A DNA stretch of 64,000 nt from Chamaelirium japonicum (taxonomy: Eukaryota; Streptophyta; Magnoliopsida; Liliales; Melanthiaceae): positions 3,823,215 through 3,887,214 of the forward strand of contig OX393557.1 in the NCBI GenBank assembly GCA_947650365.1, given 5' to 3'. Under the pieces are notes generated by a model. That model was not told the origin of the DNA. It saw nothing but the letters and a program-made list of their open reading frames with translations, and did not search any database. The translations under genes and the position numbers were made by a program. This document shows positions 21,713 to 34,660 of this stretch, piece by piece; position 1 is the stretch's first letter; every line of letters starts with the position of its first letter.

Positions 21713-21901
21713 GGAGAGAACGATTTGTTTCCAACCTCCTTAAAAAGGTTGGAGCATCACCCTCTTGTTATCTCTCATTGGTCCATTTCAAGGGCATGTA
21801 TGTCATTTCGCACTATTTATCATGGTGAAATGACTAAAAGCTCTCGAAATGGAACAATGAGAGAGAGGGTGATGCTCCAACCTCAAACAAAATAGTTCTC
21901 G
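21713..21901. mobile_element. small inverted-repeat element (MITE), copy B
   Basis: Same family as 20473-20673; inverted arms GTTGGAGCATCACCCTC and GAGGGTGATGCTCCAACC. The shared flanks suggest the MITE was already part of a larger duplicated repeat (20640-21010 resembles 21890-22000). Confidence 0.6.
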
Positions 21902-22680
21902 CACGAGGATAGCCATCACCGTGTGCGTCTAACCATGAGAGCTCAACATAATCATTATACCATACAACCGCGGGGCTCATCGCCCCCAGGCCTATAAGCA
22001 TGTCTAAATCGTAAAATATCGAGGCATGACAAAATAGGTGTTGAATTAAGACAGTAGCGAGATCTCAACTTCATCTTCAACATTCGTCTTCTTTGGATCT
22101 ATAACCTTAGGTGTAACACCCCGCACCAAGGACTGCCCAAAAAAAAATTTCTTATTCTTCTGGGCTGCCCAAAGCACGGATTGTTAATAAGGTAATATAT
22201 TTTTCTTTCGTGATATTAAGAGAAACAGAGTAAGCAGCAGTTCAGAGCAAGACCCTCTTCTATCTATGCCACAATAACAAGAATCTTCAAAATATCATAA
22301 TATTTATACATGTTCATTATTTACATCAGTGAATATAACATTCTTGTCAATTTATCATTGTGCATGACTCTCCACTCCGAATCTTTCCTCTGGGACTCTC
22401 CACTCCGAATCTTTCCCTCTGGGCACCAGATTCTCCATTGCAACCTAAGGCATTTTCACAAGGATAAAAATGCCTCAGAAACCAAAATGGTTTTGAAAGC
22501 CCACAACTACCACCACACTAAACACATCTTAGCAACGTTAAATATATATCTTGAATAATATCGACCAAGATGTTTGAATTAATTAATAAAGCATGTAATA
22601 GAAAATAACTTAACAGGCTTGCAGAGAAATAACAATTACAAGGAACATATGAATTTTATATAATTAAATGATCTGCAAAC

Positions 22681-22980
22681 CTGTCGGTTTTCTACCAGAT
22701 CCGACAACTGAAAACCTGTCGGTTTTCTACCAGATCTGACAACTGAAAACCCTGGCATACCAATAGTAATCACAAGGAACATAAGCATATCATCTGATTG
22801 AAATGACTTGTGAACATGTCGGTTTTCTACCAGATCCGACAACTGAAAACCCTGGCACACCAATAGCAATCACAAGGAACATAAGCATATCATCTGATTG
22901 AACTGACTTGTGAACCTGTCGGTTTTCTACCAGATCCGACAACTGAAAACCCTGGCACACCGCCAGTAACTCAATTGAGG
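22681..22980. repeat. about 100-bp tandem repeat in the solo LTR
   Basis: TGTCGGTTTTCTACCAGAT recurs at about 22682, 22717, 22816 and 22917, the last three at about 100-bp spacing; the first pair is a 35-bp partial unit. Confidence 0.8.
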
Positions 22981-23445
22981 ATCTCCTTTTCGGGGTCATT
23001 ACCCAGGAGTGGACTACTAGGCCTTGGCTTTACCGCATGCCCACCAGAGGTAGACTACTAGGCCTTGGCTTTACCGCATGCCCAACCTCGTTGCCCTACC
23101 TACTTTATTCGGATTATACATGAGCGGGGGTTCACGGTCCCATATCATGTACACGGGACCCCTACCCAATCAGTGGATAGTCACACTTTTCTAGAATTCC
23201 ATCTCAACCGAGGATTTCCTTTTCGTGATCATTACCCAGGAGTAGACTACTAGGCCTTGGCTTTACCACATGCCCACCAGAGGTAGACTACTAGGCCTTG
23301 GCTTTACTGTATGCCAGCCCCGTTGCCCTACCTACTTTATTCAGATTATGCATGAGTGGGTTCACGACCCCATATCACGCATGTGGGACCCCTACCCAAT
23401 CAGTAGGTAGTCACACTTTAGAATTTCCTTTTAACCGAGGCCAGT
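22971..23445. repeat. 233-bp tandem duplication in the solo LTR
   Basis: CATTACCCAGGAGT recurs at 22997 and 23230. Each unit itself holds a 41-bp duplication around CTACTAGGCCTTGGCTTTAC. Confidence 0.8.
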
Positions 23446-23528
23446 TACTTTCATCAAACCATATAGTTTTCACTCTTCACAATGTGAATAAGATTAAATA
23501 ATGACATATACTAAAACAAATGATTTAC

Positions 23529-24400
23529 GATGTTTCAATAAAATATAATTTAATTGCATGGATACTATATTCACCATTAAACTATAATTTGTTTAGTTTG
23601 GTGGTGCCAAGTTAGTAAAGTCTAGTGGAACTTACAAGATGTTTCAATAAAATATAATTTAATTTCATGGATACTATATTCACCGTTAAACTACAATTTG
23701 TTTAGTTTGGTGTATCGTTAAGTACGTGGACTTACCTTGGCTGGGTAGTGATCTTCCGTACCGTGTATTTAGTTCTGAGGTGTAGTATGGCTTCCAATTT
23801 ATTTGAGGAGCAACGCCAGGTCTCATCTAACAGTTCACAATTCTGTTTGCTTATGCAATTACCGAGAGAAAGGGGAGAGATCTAAAGGAAAGTCTATAGA
23901 AGGGGAGGGGCTATGTCACCTTAGGGCTCCCCATGTAGTCTCATACATGATATCACTCATCCATTTTCAATGCTTAACTGAACCAATATAAAAGGAACTG
24001 GAAAAGGCACTGGAAAAGGACCAGTATAAAAGAAAATAAAAGGCACTGGAAAAGGACCAGTATAAAATAAAATAAAAGGCACTGGAAAAGGACCAGTATA
24101 AAAGAAATACTAAAATAAATATTCAACCGAGATCATTATTTCTTCGGATGGAGACCACTCTTAATGATCGTCGGATGCTGCTGGCGGCTCGGCCGTCCAT
24201 TGCTTTGTCCGACTGACATTAATGGGTAATCGCTATCAGAAGTAATTAAAGCAGATAAATTTCTGATTAATAATAATAGTTTAATGAGTTCGCAGAAATA
24301 CTCAAATGGTTATAACGACCACTTTCGATAATCGTCGGAATACAGGCGGCTTTGCCGACTATTGTGCTGTCCGACTATCATTGACAGGTGATTGTTATTA
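23529..24400. repeat. further short tandem repeats in the solo LTR
   Basis: Three local arrays. One is a 110-bp duplication (GATGTTTCAATAAAATATAA at about 23529 and 23638). The second is a 40-50-bp unit GGCACTGGAAAAGGACCAGT repeated three times (24005-24105). The third is a diverged pair around GATCGTCGGA...GTCCGACTGAC (24150-24230) and ATCGTCGGAA...GTCCGACTATC (24328-24390). Confidence 0.7.
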
Positions 24401-24409
24401 TGGATGTAA

Positions 24410-26299
24410 TATATTTAAATAAATAAATTGATAATAATAAAATAAGTTAAGAAGTCAGTCGGTCGGTCAACAGTTAGTAAGTTAGTTGATTCTGTAGTTC
24501 CTTGCGTCTTCACCTACACACTACTCCCAAACAAACTCGCACTCTCTACCCTCGCATGCCACTCGCTAAGAGTAAGGAGAATCAGAGAGAGAGAGAGTGA
24601 GGAGAGAGGCACAGGTTAATAAAGCGGCTCATGGTCATCACCTTTACACTCATTGCACACACTCTTTAGAAAGAGAGATGTTGAGAGCTAGGGAGAGAAA
24701 AGTAGAGAGTTGAAGAGAGAGAGAGAGCCGAGAAGAGAGGCTCTGGGTTCTTGGATGGGTGGCCTGCCAAGTTGGTGACCGGCAGTCATACACAAGAGAG
24801 ATATAGAGAGAGAAAGGCTCTGGGGATCGGATCGGGTCATGGTGTTGTTGTGCTGGTGACGATGTCGGAGATCGACCGTTTGAGATGATGGTGCACCGGT
24901 GAAGAGACAAGGGGGATCGAGCCGGATTGGGGTCATGGGGCACTGACGATCGGGTGGTCGGTGATGGGCGATGATGTCGGCACATGCGACCCATGATCGG
25001 GGTCGATCGGCGACGGGGTGGGGATTGGGCCGTTGGTTTGAGGGAACAGGGTGCCAGATCGGGCGAGGTGGCGGGGTGATGGGGCACCAACGTGTTGGGT
25101 ATCCATCCCCATAAGGACAAGACCCAAGTTCGGCATCGCATTTGTTCTCGGATCATTCTTGCAACCGGCCACTGCGTGGAACCGGCTCTATAGGGGCTGA
25201 TCTTTGAGCATCTACAGCAGTTGATGGAGTTAGATTTTGGCTTAGGTGTCAATATAGAAGTTGTAGAGGATATGTCAAGATTTCCAACGGATCCAAAATC
25301 GCTGAATTCTGATGAGTATTGAGGAAGATACAGCGATCTGAAGTCAGCCCTGTGATTACTTTCTGCACTCTGTTTCTAAGTGGAGATTTCAGTTTTATGT
25401 TTGGAGATGGGGGTGGTGATGCTGTTGGTGGGGGTGTGAGTGTGTGTGTGTGAGAGAGAGAACTACCTTTGCAAATAGATGCATAAATGATGACGGCCAC
25501 GGCAACTAGAGGCCGGCTGGAGAAGATGGCTGGAGGTGAGAGGAGGTTGGTAGGGATTGTTGGTGGTTTTTGGGAGGAAGAGGGGAAAGAGTGTGGTAGG
25601 TTTTATAAGGTGAAGAGCTCTGATGACCTCATCTATACTTGAGTAGAGGGGGCCCACCATATGTGTTTTCTACCACATCTTTTGCTTTAGAGATTTTTCT
25701 AGAAAACTTTTATTTAATCTTGGTTGTCCTTGATCTCATCCCCTTTGTCTCGATGCATGCACCCACGTGTGCATTCTTGTCCCCAAAACACCCTCATGAA
25801 TTACCCCAAAGACTCATGCACTGCTAGCACCTTCCCATTATACCCAATTACTTGAATAACCTCAAAGACTTGTGCATGGCTAGCACAGTCCCATTATGCC
25901 CACTTATTTGAATAATCCCAAAGACTTGTGGCTAGCTGATTTGGTACCAGATCTATACCTAATTTGCTATTTTATTTATTTATTCATCCTAATTATAATA
26001 AGTTCATTTCACATCTGAAAGATATTATTTTCTTTTCTAAAAAAATCCAGAAAATTAGTTGGTTGTTATGCCTCGTACCCGGGTGTCTTAGTGTAGGTTT
26101 ATACTACAGAATTACGTCCGATTTAATTTAGGAAAAATTAGAATATTTAAGTGGCTATAATTATTGGTCCGAAAGTTGGATTAGAGTAGAACAAGATCCG
26201 TTAGAATCTTGTCGATGGTGCGAACACTAAGATGTCAATATTAAATATAATAAGGGTAAAATTATAATTTATAATATTTTAAATTTCACGGTCGTTACA
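24410..26299. other. solo-LTR remainder, no gene
   Basis: GA-rich blocks near 24580-24830 and long minus-strand frames of low-complexity Ser/Pro/His composition; no recognisable protein. If the LTR assignment holds, promoter and RNA-start signals may be here, but I cannot place them. Confidence 0.4.
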
Positions 26300-26726
26300 T
26301 TAGGCATCTATAAGGCCTAACATATAAGCTTCTAATAATCCATAGATGATGGTAGCCATTATAATTTATTTTTCTAAGACCATGATAGTTTATAATTAAC
26401 TATTATCTAGCTATGGTGTGAATTTGGTTATGATCCGAAGTGAAATTTTTTGCATCTCGATTTTTCGCTGGATAGTCAGAATCTTAATTCCTAAGCCATA
26501 TTTTGGGTGGCGAAAACACACTTCTGCCGTGCGCTTGGACCAACACCCACCATCCTACCCTCATTCTCCCTCCTTATTTCTTCCTTCTCCTCCATCATCC
26601 CTACGTCGAAACCCTAAGCTGCTAGCCCTCCTCCTCGTCCCCCTTCGTTCTTCTTTCCCCTTCCTTCCTTCTCCTTCTTCCGGCATCTACCCCGTGCTTG
26701 AACCCTAGCCGTTGGTCGACATCGGT

Positions 26727-26867
26727 GGCAGCCCGTCGACGCTATATCAGTGGCTGCCCTCCGATGTTGCCGAGGTGGGTATTTACTGACATCCTCGTGA
26801 TGATGTCGGTAAATACCCATCGCGACAAAATCGATGGGCAGCCACCAATATAGCGTTGGCGGGCTGC
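26727..26867. repeat. long hairpin-forming inverted repeat
   Basis: Outer arms of about 33 bp (26727-26759, inverse 26835-26867) and a perfect inner 17-bp stem GGGTATTTACTGACATC (26776-26792) with its inverse at 26802-26818 around a 9-bp loop. RNA across it would fold into one extended hairpin. Confidence 0.65.
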
Positions 26868-27458
26868 CAATGACGTTGGACAGTGGCTAGGGTTTAGTCA
26901 TGAGGAAGACGGAGGAAGGAGGAGGAGGAGAAAGAAGGAAGGGGGGAGGAGTAGGAGGGCTAACATATTAGGGTTCTCACGCGTAAGAAAGATAGAAGGA
27001 GGAAGAAAGAAGGAGGAGGAGGAGGAGGAGGAAGAAGAAGAAGATGGAGAAAGAAGGAGGACGAGGGAGGAGAACAAGGAGGCCGGTAATGGGTTTTGTT
27101 GGAAAAAGGAGGTCGGTAATGGGTTTTGTTTGAAAAAAGAGACGGCGGAGGACACTGGGGTGGTAGCCGAGGCAGAGCAGGCTCAATGGCAACCAGTTGG
27201 AGGTTGGAGGTTGGGGATGAGGGTAAACGGGGAAAAAAATTAAGTTCTGTTGGGTGCCATCACTAATTCCATGGGTGCGAATAGACGTACCTACACCAAG
27301 CACATGCCACTGTCCCCAACAGCACATTATGTCTGGGATATATCCCATAGTATGTTCAAATAACATTTTCCTATACGGGTAGACCCTCCTATCCAAGCTT
27401 TTCCCACTAACCATCACCTTATGGGGGGGCACTGCAATGATCAAGTTGCGAGGGATGG

Positions 27459-27602
27459 GAGGGGAGATTTTTAGCATGCACGACTCCTTTACATACCAAT
27501 GGCAGGGCTAGACTCATCATGGTGCACTGGGACCCATTCTGAGTTTTGTAGTGTGCAGAGTGCAAGCGTCAATAATCGTGCATGCTAAAAATGTTCCCCT
27601 CA
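27459..27602. mobile_element. small inverted-repeat element (MITE-like)
   Basis: Inverted ends GAGGGGAGATTTTTAGCATG and CATGCTAAAAATGTTCCCCTC, about 145 bp in total. A clear target duplication is not resolved (GGGATG occurs near both ends). Confidence 0.5.
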
Positions 27603-28944
<1,342 letters not shown>

Positions 28945-28982
28945 TATATATATACTAGTAATGCCCGTGCTTGTCGGCACGC

Positions 28983-29347
28983 AAAAGATTTCGAGGGCGG
29001 TGACTTAATTTTGGGGGCGTGACAAAATTTTGAGGGAGGTGAATATTTTAAGGGTGACAATAATAATTCAAAAGCGATAATAATATTTCGATGGAGGTGA
29101 CAATATTTCAAGAACGACAACAAAAAAGAAGCGTGAAGATGATCATGTCGGCACACACATTTGGCTTGGTGCGGGCGCCCATATTCTGTGAAGGCGCCCA
29201 CATTCGATGGGGGCGCCCACATTCATCGAGGACGTCCAAATTCGAAGGGGACGCCCACATCGGTCGTGACGACCATTTTCAGCAGGGCGACTATATTATT
29301 CAGAAATCACCCCGCCAAAAATGATGTCATCGCCCTCGAAATCTTTT
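28983..29347. repeat. inverted-repeat element with GGCGCCCACATT repeats
   Basis: Arms AAAGATTTCGAGGGCGGTGA (from 28984) and TCATCGCCCTCGAAATCTTT (to about 29346). The centre holds short tandem units GGCGCCCACATTC around 29170-29250. Non-coding; it may be a MITE. Confidence 0.5.
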
Positions 29348-29984
29348 ACTTCATCCATATGCTCTCTGTCCAAGTACCCTCCATTGGTCTGGTTTCCATA
29401 GGCCCTCATGCTTCTTTCCTTACATCCTCCCCTCCCAACCCCACGCATGTATCTGCCTAACCCCCATCCCGTACCCCCCCCCCCCAAAAAAAAAAAAAAA
29501 AAAAAAATCAATTATGATATACTCTCTATAACCCTTTGAAGCTTTAGGAAAAAAGAAGATGGTTAACATCTCAAGAACCTATATTAGCACCTATATAATC
29601 ATAATAGTTGGATTCACACAATAAAATACAAAGCTGTTCATTCTCAAACAAAAAACAGAGTTCTAAAAAAATAGATAAAAAATCTAAAAATGTATGCAAC
29701 ACCCGCAACCAATTGTGTGCAAATACCATCGCTTGACTTGTCGTCGAAGGCGGGTCCAACAATAGTATTGCCATGTTAGCTAGATCTATGAGGAAGCTCT
29801 GCCATCTCTTTCTCTAGGAAAAAGAAAAAAAAAAAATGTTCTTCGTGTTTTTCATAACTCAATGCTGGATCTATGAGAAATCGGCAAATTGATGACACAT
29901 CACTCATGCTAAGCAGTCGGGATCATAGCCATCCGTTGCACCCAATCCCGACCCAGTGAATCGAATTCACGTCAAACAGGCATA
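29348..29984. other. no gene seen
   Basis: AT-rich; a poly-C then poly-A run at about 29477-29507. No recognisable coding or repeat structure. Confidence 0.5.
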
Positions 29985-30567
29985 GGAAAGCAATGATTGG
30001 ATGCGATAATGCGATAATCATTTTCGGCCATCCGATCGATGTGAATTGGACGGTTCAAATCCTTTCCGCCCGGTTAAAAGCTTTAAACGTTCCCGACCGT
30101 CCGATCGACATGAATCGGACGGCACAAATCCTTTCCGCCCCGGTTAAAAGCTTTAACCGTTCGATCGAATGATCGAACGGATGAGTTCGAATTCGAATAG
30201 GACAAAACAAAATCATACTTTTTTGTCTTATTCGAATGAGATCTCACGGTGCTTTCCGCCGGTTAAAAGCTTTAACCCTTTCCGGCCATCCGATCGGCAT
30301 GAATCGGACGACACAAAACCTTTCTGCCCCGGTTAAAAGCTTTAACCGTTCGATCGAATGATCGAACGGATGAGTTCGAATTCGAATAGGACAAAACAAA
30401 ATCATACTTTTTTATCTTATTCGAATGAGATCTCACAGTGCTTTCCGCCGGTTAAAAGCTTTAACCCTTTCCAGCCGTCCGATCGGCATGAATCGGACGA
30501 CACAAAACCTTTCCGCCCCGGTTAAAAGCTTTAACCGTTCGATCGAATGATCGAACGGATGAGATCC

Positions 30568-30568
<1 letters not shown>
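29985..30568. repeat. 189-bp tandem repeat rich in short palindromes
   Basis: TTCGATCGAATGATCGAACGG recurs with 189-bp spacing, at about 30160, 30349 and 30538. Each unit carries two CCGGTTAAAAGCTTTAACC palindromes, a GAATTCGAA block and CCGATCGGCATGAATCGG. A diverged half unit precedes the array from about 30028. Confidence 0.85.

Positions 30569-30640
<72 letters not shown>
30569..30640. repeat. (GA)n microsatellite
   Basis: About 36 GA units directly following the 189-bp array. Confidence 0.95.
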
Positions 30641-30641
<1 letters not shown>

Positions 30642-31037
30642 CCGACGGCTGTGATGATCTCATTAGTTTTTTTTTCAATGGTTGATGATCTCTTTCAGTT
30701 TTAATATTTAGACGGGAGCAATTATGGGGGAGGGGGGGGGACCACATATAGATGAAAGCTATACGCGTCAACAATAAGATTAATACCAAATATGTCCTTA
30801 TTTTTTTACATAAAAACCTTCTAAACGATTATAAATATATTTTTTTACAATCAGGTCCTTTCCTCATTTATTTCTTCATGCAGTTAATTGCACTTCTCCA
30901 TTTCAACCCCATTCAATTTTAGCCATTCCCCTCTCCCTAGATGAATCTCACTCGTCCTAAAGCCCCTCTTTTCTATCTCCCCCTCAAAGACAGATCACGA
31001 CCGTTCTTTGTACCCCCCACAAAACTGTAGCTTATTT

Positions 31038-31044
<7 letters not shown>
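30641..31044. other. no gene seen
   Basis: AT-rich single-copy-looking DNA between microsatellites; no feature recognised. Confidence 0.4.
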
Positions 31045-31125
<81 letters not shown>

Positions 31126-31199
31126 AGAGAGAGAGAGTGAAATGCTATAATGCGGCATGCGGTAAGTGCGGTACCACACCGCAGTTGTCTGATGCACCG

Positions 31200-31245
<46 letters not shown>
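31045..31245. repeat. two (TA)n tracts flanking half of a Micron-like P1 palindrome
   Basis: (TA)n at 31045-31122 and 31200-31245. Between them is a short GA run, then ATGCTATAATGCGGCATGCGG...CTGATGCACCGC (31139-31199), the left arm of the P1 family. The right arm is missing, and the second (TA)n begins where the palindrome centre would be. Confidence 0.7.
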
Positions 31246-31248
<3 letters not shown>

Positions 31249-31699
31249 GCCGTCTCGATACAAACTGAGGTCCAAAGCAAAAATTCTAAACGGGGCCTTT
31301 TTATTTAATTTTTTTTTAAATAATATTATTACTAAAAAATAGATAAACAATAGAAAGTTGCAGACAAACAAAATAAATATATTCGTACTAGAAGATTGAA
31401 TTCAATTTAAAAATAACTAAAATCTAAAATTTAAAGAAACTAGAAAGATAGAACCTGGAGTCGTAGGAATAAGAAAATTGATGAATCCATGAATGTTTCC
31501 ACTGTACTTTAGTTATGTTCCAATTCACAAAAGCCTTTTGATTAAAAGGATCAAGCACCAAAAATCTGTAGAGAAAAATAATACTTTTCAGTAAATAAAT
31601 AAGCAAGAAATAGAGAAAAAAATAAAGAACTTGCTAATTACTTAATTAGATGGATGGTAATAAAAATACCTTCGATTCAAAGGCTTCGAACGAATAGTA
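31246..31699. other. no gene seen
   Basis: AT-rich DNA without recognised structure. Confidence 0.4.
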
Positions 31700-31776
31700 C
31701 GACCGACCGACATCGTCGCTTGGTAGGTGGTAGGTCCGTAGGTGTTGCCGCGTCAAATAAAGAAGGGAGAAGTGAG

Positions 31777-31845
<69 letters not shown>

Positions 31846-32150
31846 CGATCGATTGTCGTCCAGTCGCCGGTCACCGGTGCTCGGTGGCTAAGTTAGCACG
31901 GGTGACGCCGTGACGGGTGTTGGGCACAAAGACAAGAAAAAGAGGGGAGCTGTGGTCCTGTGGGCACGGCCGGCGCCAACGGCGGCGCCTATGGCTAGCG
32001 GCTGCCGGCGTTGGTGCCTTGGTGGTCACCCGGTATGACCGGCCGATGGCGTCGCTCGATCGATCCGTCAGTGACTTGGTGGTTGGTCCGTCGCCCGTCG
32101 ATGTTGCCGCGTCAAATGAACTAATGAAGAAGGGAGAAGTGAGAACAAGA

Positions 32151-32212
<62 letters not shown>

Positions 32213-32215
32213 TAT
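31700..32215. repeat. diverged direct duplication, each copy ending in (GA)n
   Basis: GTTGCCGCGTCAAAT...AAGAAGGGAGAAGTGAGAA occurs at 31744-31777 and 32103-32144, each followed by a (GA)n tract (31779-31843 and about 32152-32210). The region between is GC-rich with GCCGGCG motifs. Confidence 0.75.
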
Positions 32216-32265
32216 ATAAAAAGGTAAGATTTTTTTTTTTTGGTAATTGGTAAGAGCTTTTATTC

Positions 32266-32485
32266 ATGGCTGACTCTTGGAATCCAATCCACCAAAGTTG
32301 GTAAGTGTAACGGACACTTGTGCATGGGCCATGGCTGACTCTCGGAATCCAATCCCATTATCCCACCAAAGTTGGTAAGTGTAACGTGCATGGGCCATGG
32401 CTATGGTGGCTGACTCTCAGAATCCAATCCGGCAATCCCACCAAAGTTGGTAAATGTAACGGACACTTGTGCATGGCTGATAACT
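32266..32485. repeat. tandem repeat, about 70 bp, three copies
   Basis: GGCTGACTCT(T/C)(G/A)GAATCCAATCC followed by CCACCAAAGTTGGTAA(G/A)TGTAACG recurs three times with internal length changes. Confidence 0.8.
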
Positions 32486-32985
32486 GTGCAATTTTTTTTT
32501 TGGTGCATCACTGCCATGGGCCATACAAGCTGCTGTTGTAGAGTGTTTACTGTGTTTTGCGCCCAAACGGGCCAAACCATAACTGAAGGCCCAATCAAAG
32601 GGGGCCTTAGGCAGTTGCTGGGACCAAAGGATCTCCAAAAGGCACCACAAGCTGGGACAAGTCACAAGCAAGACTGCCAAGTAGCGAAGACAACCACACA
32701 GCTCAGGCAGCAAAGAAAGGCACAGGTGCCGCACCACAACGTAACATCAGGCGGGACAATTTTCACTGAAACTTCGCCACAAAAGGCGGAGACATGGAAT
32801 GCCACAGTCCCTTGAGGGTTACAATTCTCAGTTACAATGTTCAAAATCTACACAAAAAGTACAATGTTAGAAAAAAAAATTTATTTTAAGCCCAACCCAA
32901 TCGATATAAGCCTACAGATATATGTATATCTACTATCGAGGAACTGGGTATGGGTCAAATTTCAGATATTGATATTGAGGTGGAG

Positions 32986-33147
32986 CAATGCTATTCAGCC
33001 TGAAGGGTTTCTCTATTTCACTGAGCCCGATTGACGTGGCAACATTCAACTGATGGTGACTTAAATATATTTCAGCCACCAGTTGCACGCTGCCATATAA
33101 ATCGAGCTGACAAAATCGAAAAAACCTTCGGACTGAATAGCATTTCT
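32986..33147. mobile_element. small inverted-repeat element (MITE-like)
   Basis: Ends AATGCTATTCAGCCTGAAGG and CCTTCGGACTGAATAGCATT are inverted. The internal GTTGCCACGTCAAT-like segment is also partly self-complementary with the right half. No certain target duplication. Confidence 0.55.
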
Positions 33148-33659
33148 CGTTGAGGTGCATATACTTGATCCAAACGAATGATAGGGGGCAATTTCTATAC
33201 CCATTCTCATCAGAATTTTGTTTGGTGTTTTTTAAACTTACACCCCACGTTTATGCGAAGTTTGAGTTACACACCCACTTTTTTAAAAGTGGTTTTTTTT
33301 TTTTGAGTTTTACTTACACCGTCACTCTTATGTCAAAATTTGAGTTGCATCCCCAGTCCGGCAGTCCCCAACTTTTAACGGGTCGCTCACGGTCAAGTAC
33401 CTAATTCGGGGGTAAAGTCAAATCTTTAGAAAGTGGGGGTGTAACTCTAATCTAAATATAAAAGTGGAGGTATAAGTCAAAAGAACTCTTTTGGTTGGGT
33501 GCAAAAGTGAATAGTGAATACCATTAGCGATACCCAAACTTTGGGTGGGGTTCGGGTCGGATATTCGGGTTTTGGTTCTCCATTGCCACCCTAGCTGTCT
33601 GATTCCGATAAGAAAGATTATTAAAATAAATAAAAGCCAACCAAAGAAGAGGAGACCTG

Positions 33660-34011
33660 CCTCTGTCGCCCTCCCCTCCCCCCTCCCTTCTTTGGTTTCT
33701 GGTGGCGGGAGCCACATCCAGAGGCGCAGCCGCACCCAACGACTGGCTTTACCCACCGGCGGCGACCGAATCCTCTTCTTTGGCTGATCGGCCCCCCCGA
33801 TCCCCTCCACCTTGCCTTGCGGCTGATCGCCCCCCCCCCCCCCTTTCCTTCATTCCGGCGGCGGTGACAAGGCTGCATTCCGAGCCCTCGAACCCGGTGC
33901 TAGTCTTCCTTACGGATTCCCCACAACTCGTGGCACGGGTCGGGCGGCTAAAGAGTGTAGCACCATCCTTCACCCTCCGATCGGGGATTCGAATCCCCGC
34001 AAAGGTGAGTG
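33660..34011 (+). promoter_or_regulatory. possible promoter / non-coding first exon of the fucosyltransferase gene
   Basis: CT- and GC-rich island with a splice-donor-like CCCCGCAAAG|GTGAGTG at 34011/34012. About 2.4 kb downstream is an acceptor-like CTTGCAG at 36435-36441, upstream of the coding start. Many plant genes have such an intron in the 5' leader. There is no transcript evidence, so this is inference. Confidence 0.25.
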
Positions 34012-34624
34012 ACCCGAACCTGTTGAGAATCCTGATACTTCCTATGGTGTAGTTATAAACTTACAATGCATGCTACTTGCTAGGATCGCCTACGAATCAT
34101 AATTTTCTCTTACGGTTTCCGTTTTACTTCCTTTGCTAGATAAATACCCCCCATTGATTTCCAGGATTTTGGATCATCTAGCTATAATACTATTACATGC
34201 ATTTCATTAATTTCTTACAAAGAATATGCTGCATGAATTGTTATATACATAAATCGCATCAGCTTGAATCGATATGGGATTTAACCATTGTCACACGCTT
34301 CAAAATCTTGCATCATGAATGATTACCATGTGAAACATTAGTACATATTGAATTTTTTTATTATTTTGAAATATTAATTAACTAGCTATGAATTTGTGAT
34401 GTTGAACTTGTTGTACCTTGGATTTCAGTTTTAATACGGAACGACCAATTAATAGAAACATAGATGGCTGATTGCTAATCCTTCCGGTCTTTTGCTTCTT
34501 TTTTTTTTCCCTTCGTCTAGGACCGTATGTACGACAGATGCACCATGCAACATGGCCACGTGCCATAAAAATTGTTTTCAACTTTTTGTTTATTACGGCC
34601 CTACATAGGCATTGTGTCATGAAG

Positions 34625-34655
<31 letters not shown>

Positions 34656-34660
34656 TTGAC

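Larger units (their letters stand above)
22112..26299. repeat. 4.2-kb solo LTR with TTAGG target duplication
   Basis: Starts TGTAACACCCCGCACC and ends CGGTCGTTACA, so TG...CA with a 6-bp inverted terminus TGTAAC/GTTACA. It is flanked by TTAGG at 22107-22111 and 26300-26304. There is no internal primer site, gag or pol. The length suits giant LTRs of Ogre/Tat-like Ty3/gypsy elements, but the family cannot be fixed from an LTR. It is full of local tandem repeats. Confidence 0.68.
21184..27292. mobile_element. candidate non-autonomous MULE, split by a solo LTR
   Basis: About 46-bp inverted ends (GGGTACGTCTATTCGCACCC... at 21184-21230; its inverse at 27246-27292) are flanked by 9-bp sequences CCGCCAAGC and ACACCAAGC (7 of 9 match), the duplication length of Mutator-like elements. 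Without the solo LTR at 22112-26299 it is about 1.9 kb. It contains a roughly 110-bp fragment (21550-21665) resembling the CYP59 leader at 19600-19810, and CT-rich blocks at 21340-21540 and 26545-26715 that resemble each other. No transposase. The degenerate duplication keeps this tentative. Confidence 0.45.

Noticed and set aside
24000..24110. CRISPR-like regular repeats
   Set aside because: Plant nuclear DNA; the units are directly adjacent tandem repeats without unique spacers.
24650..25252. 200-codon minus-strand frame
   Set aside because: Ser/Pro/Arg-rich low-complexity translation with no family motif, lying within the solo LTR.
33960..34011. tRNA-like T-arm GGGGATTCGAATCCCC
   Set aside because: No acceptor stem, D-arm or anticodon arm can be paired with it; GTGAGT follows, so a splice donor is more likely.
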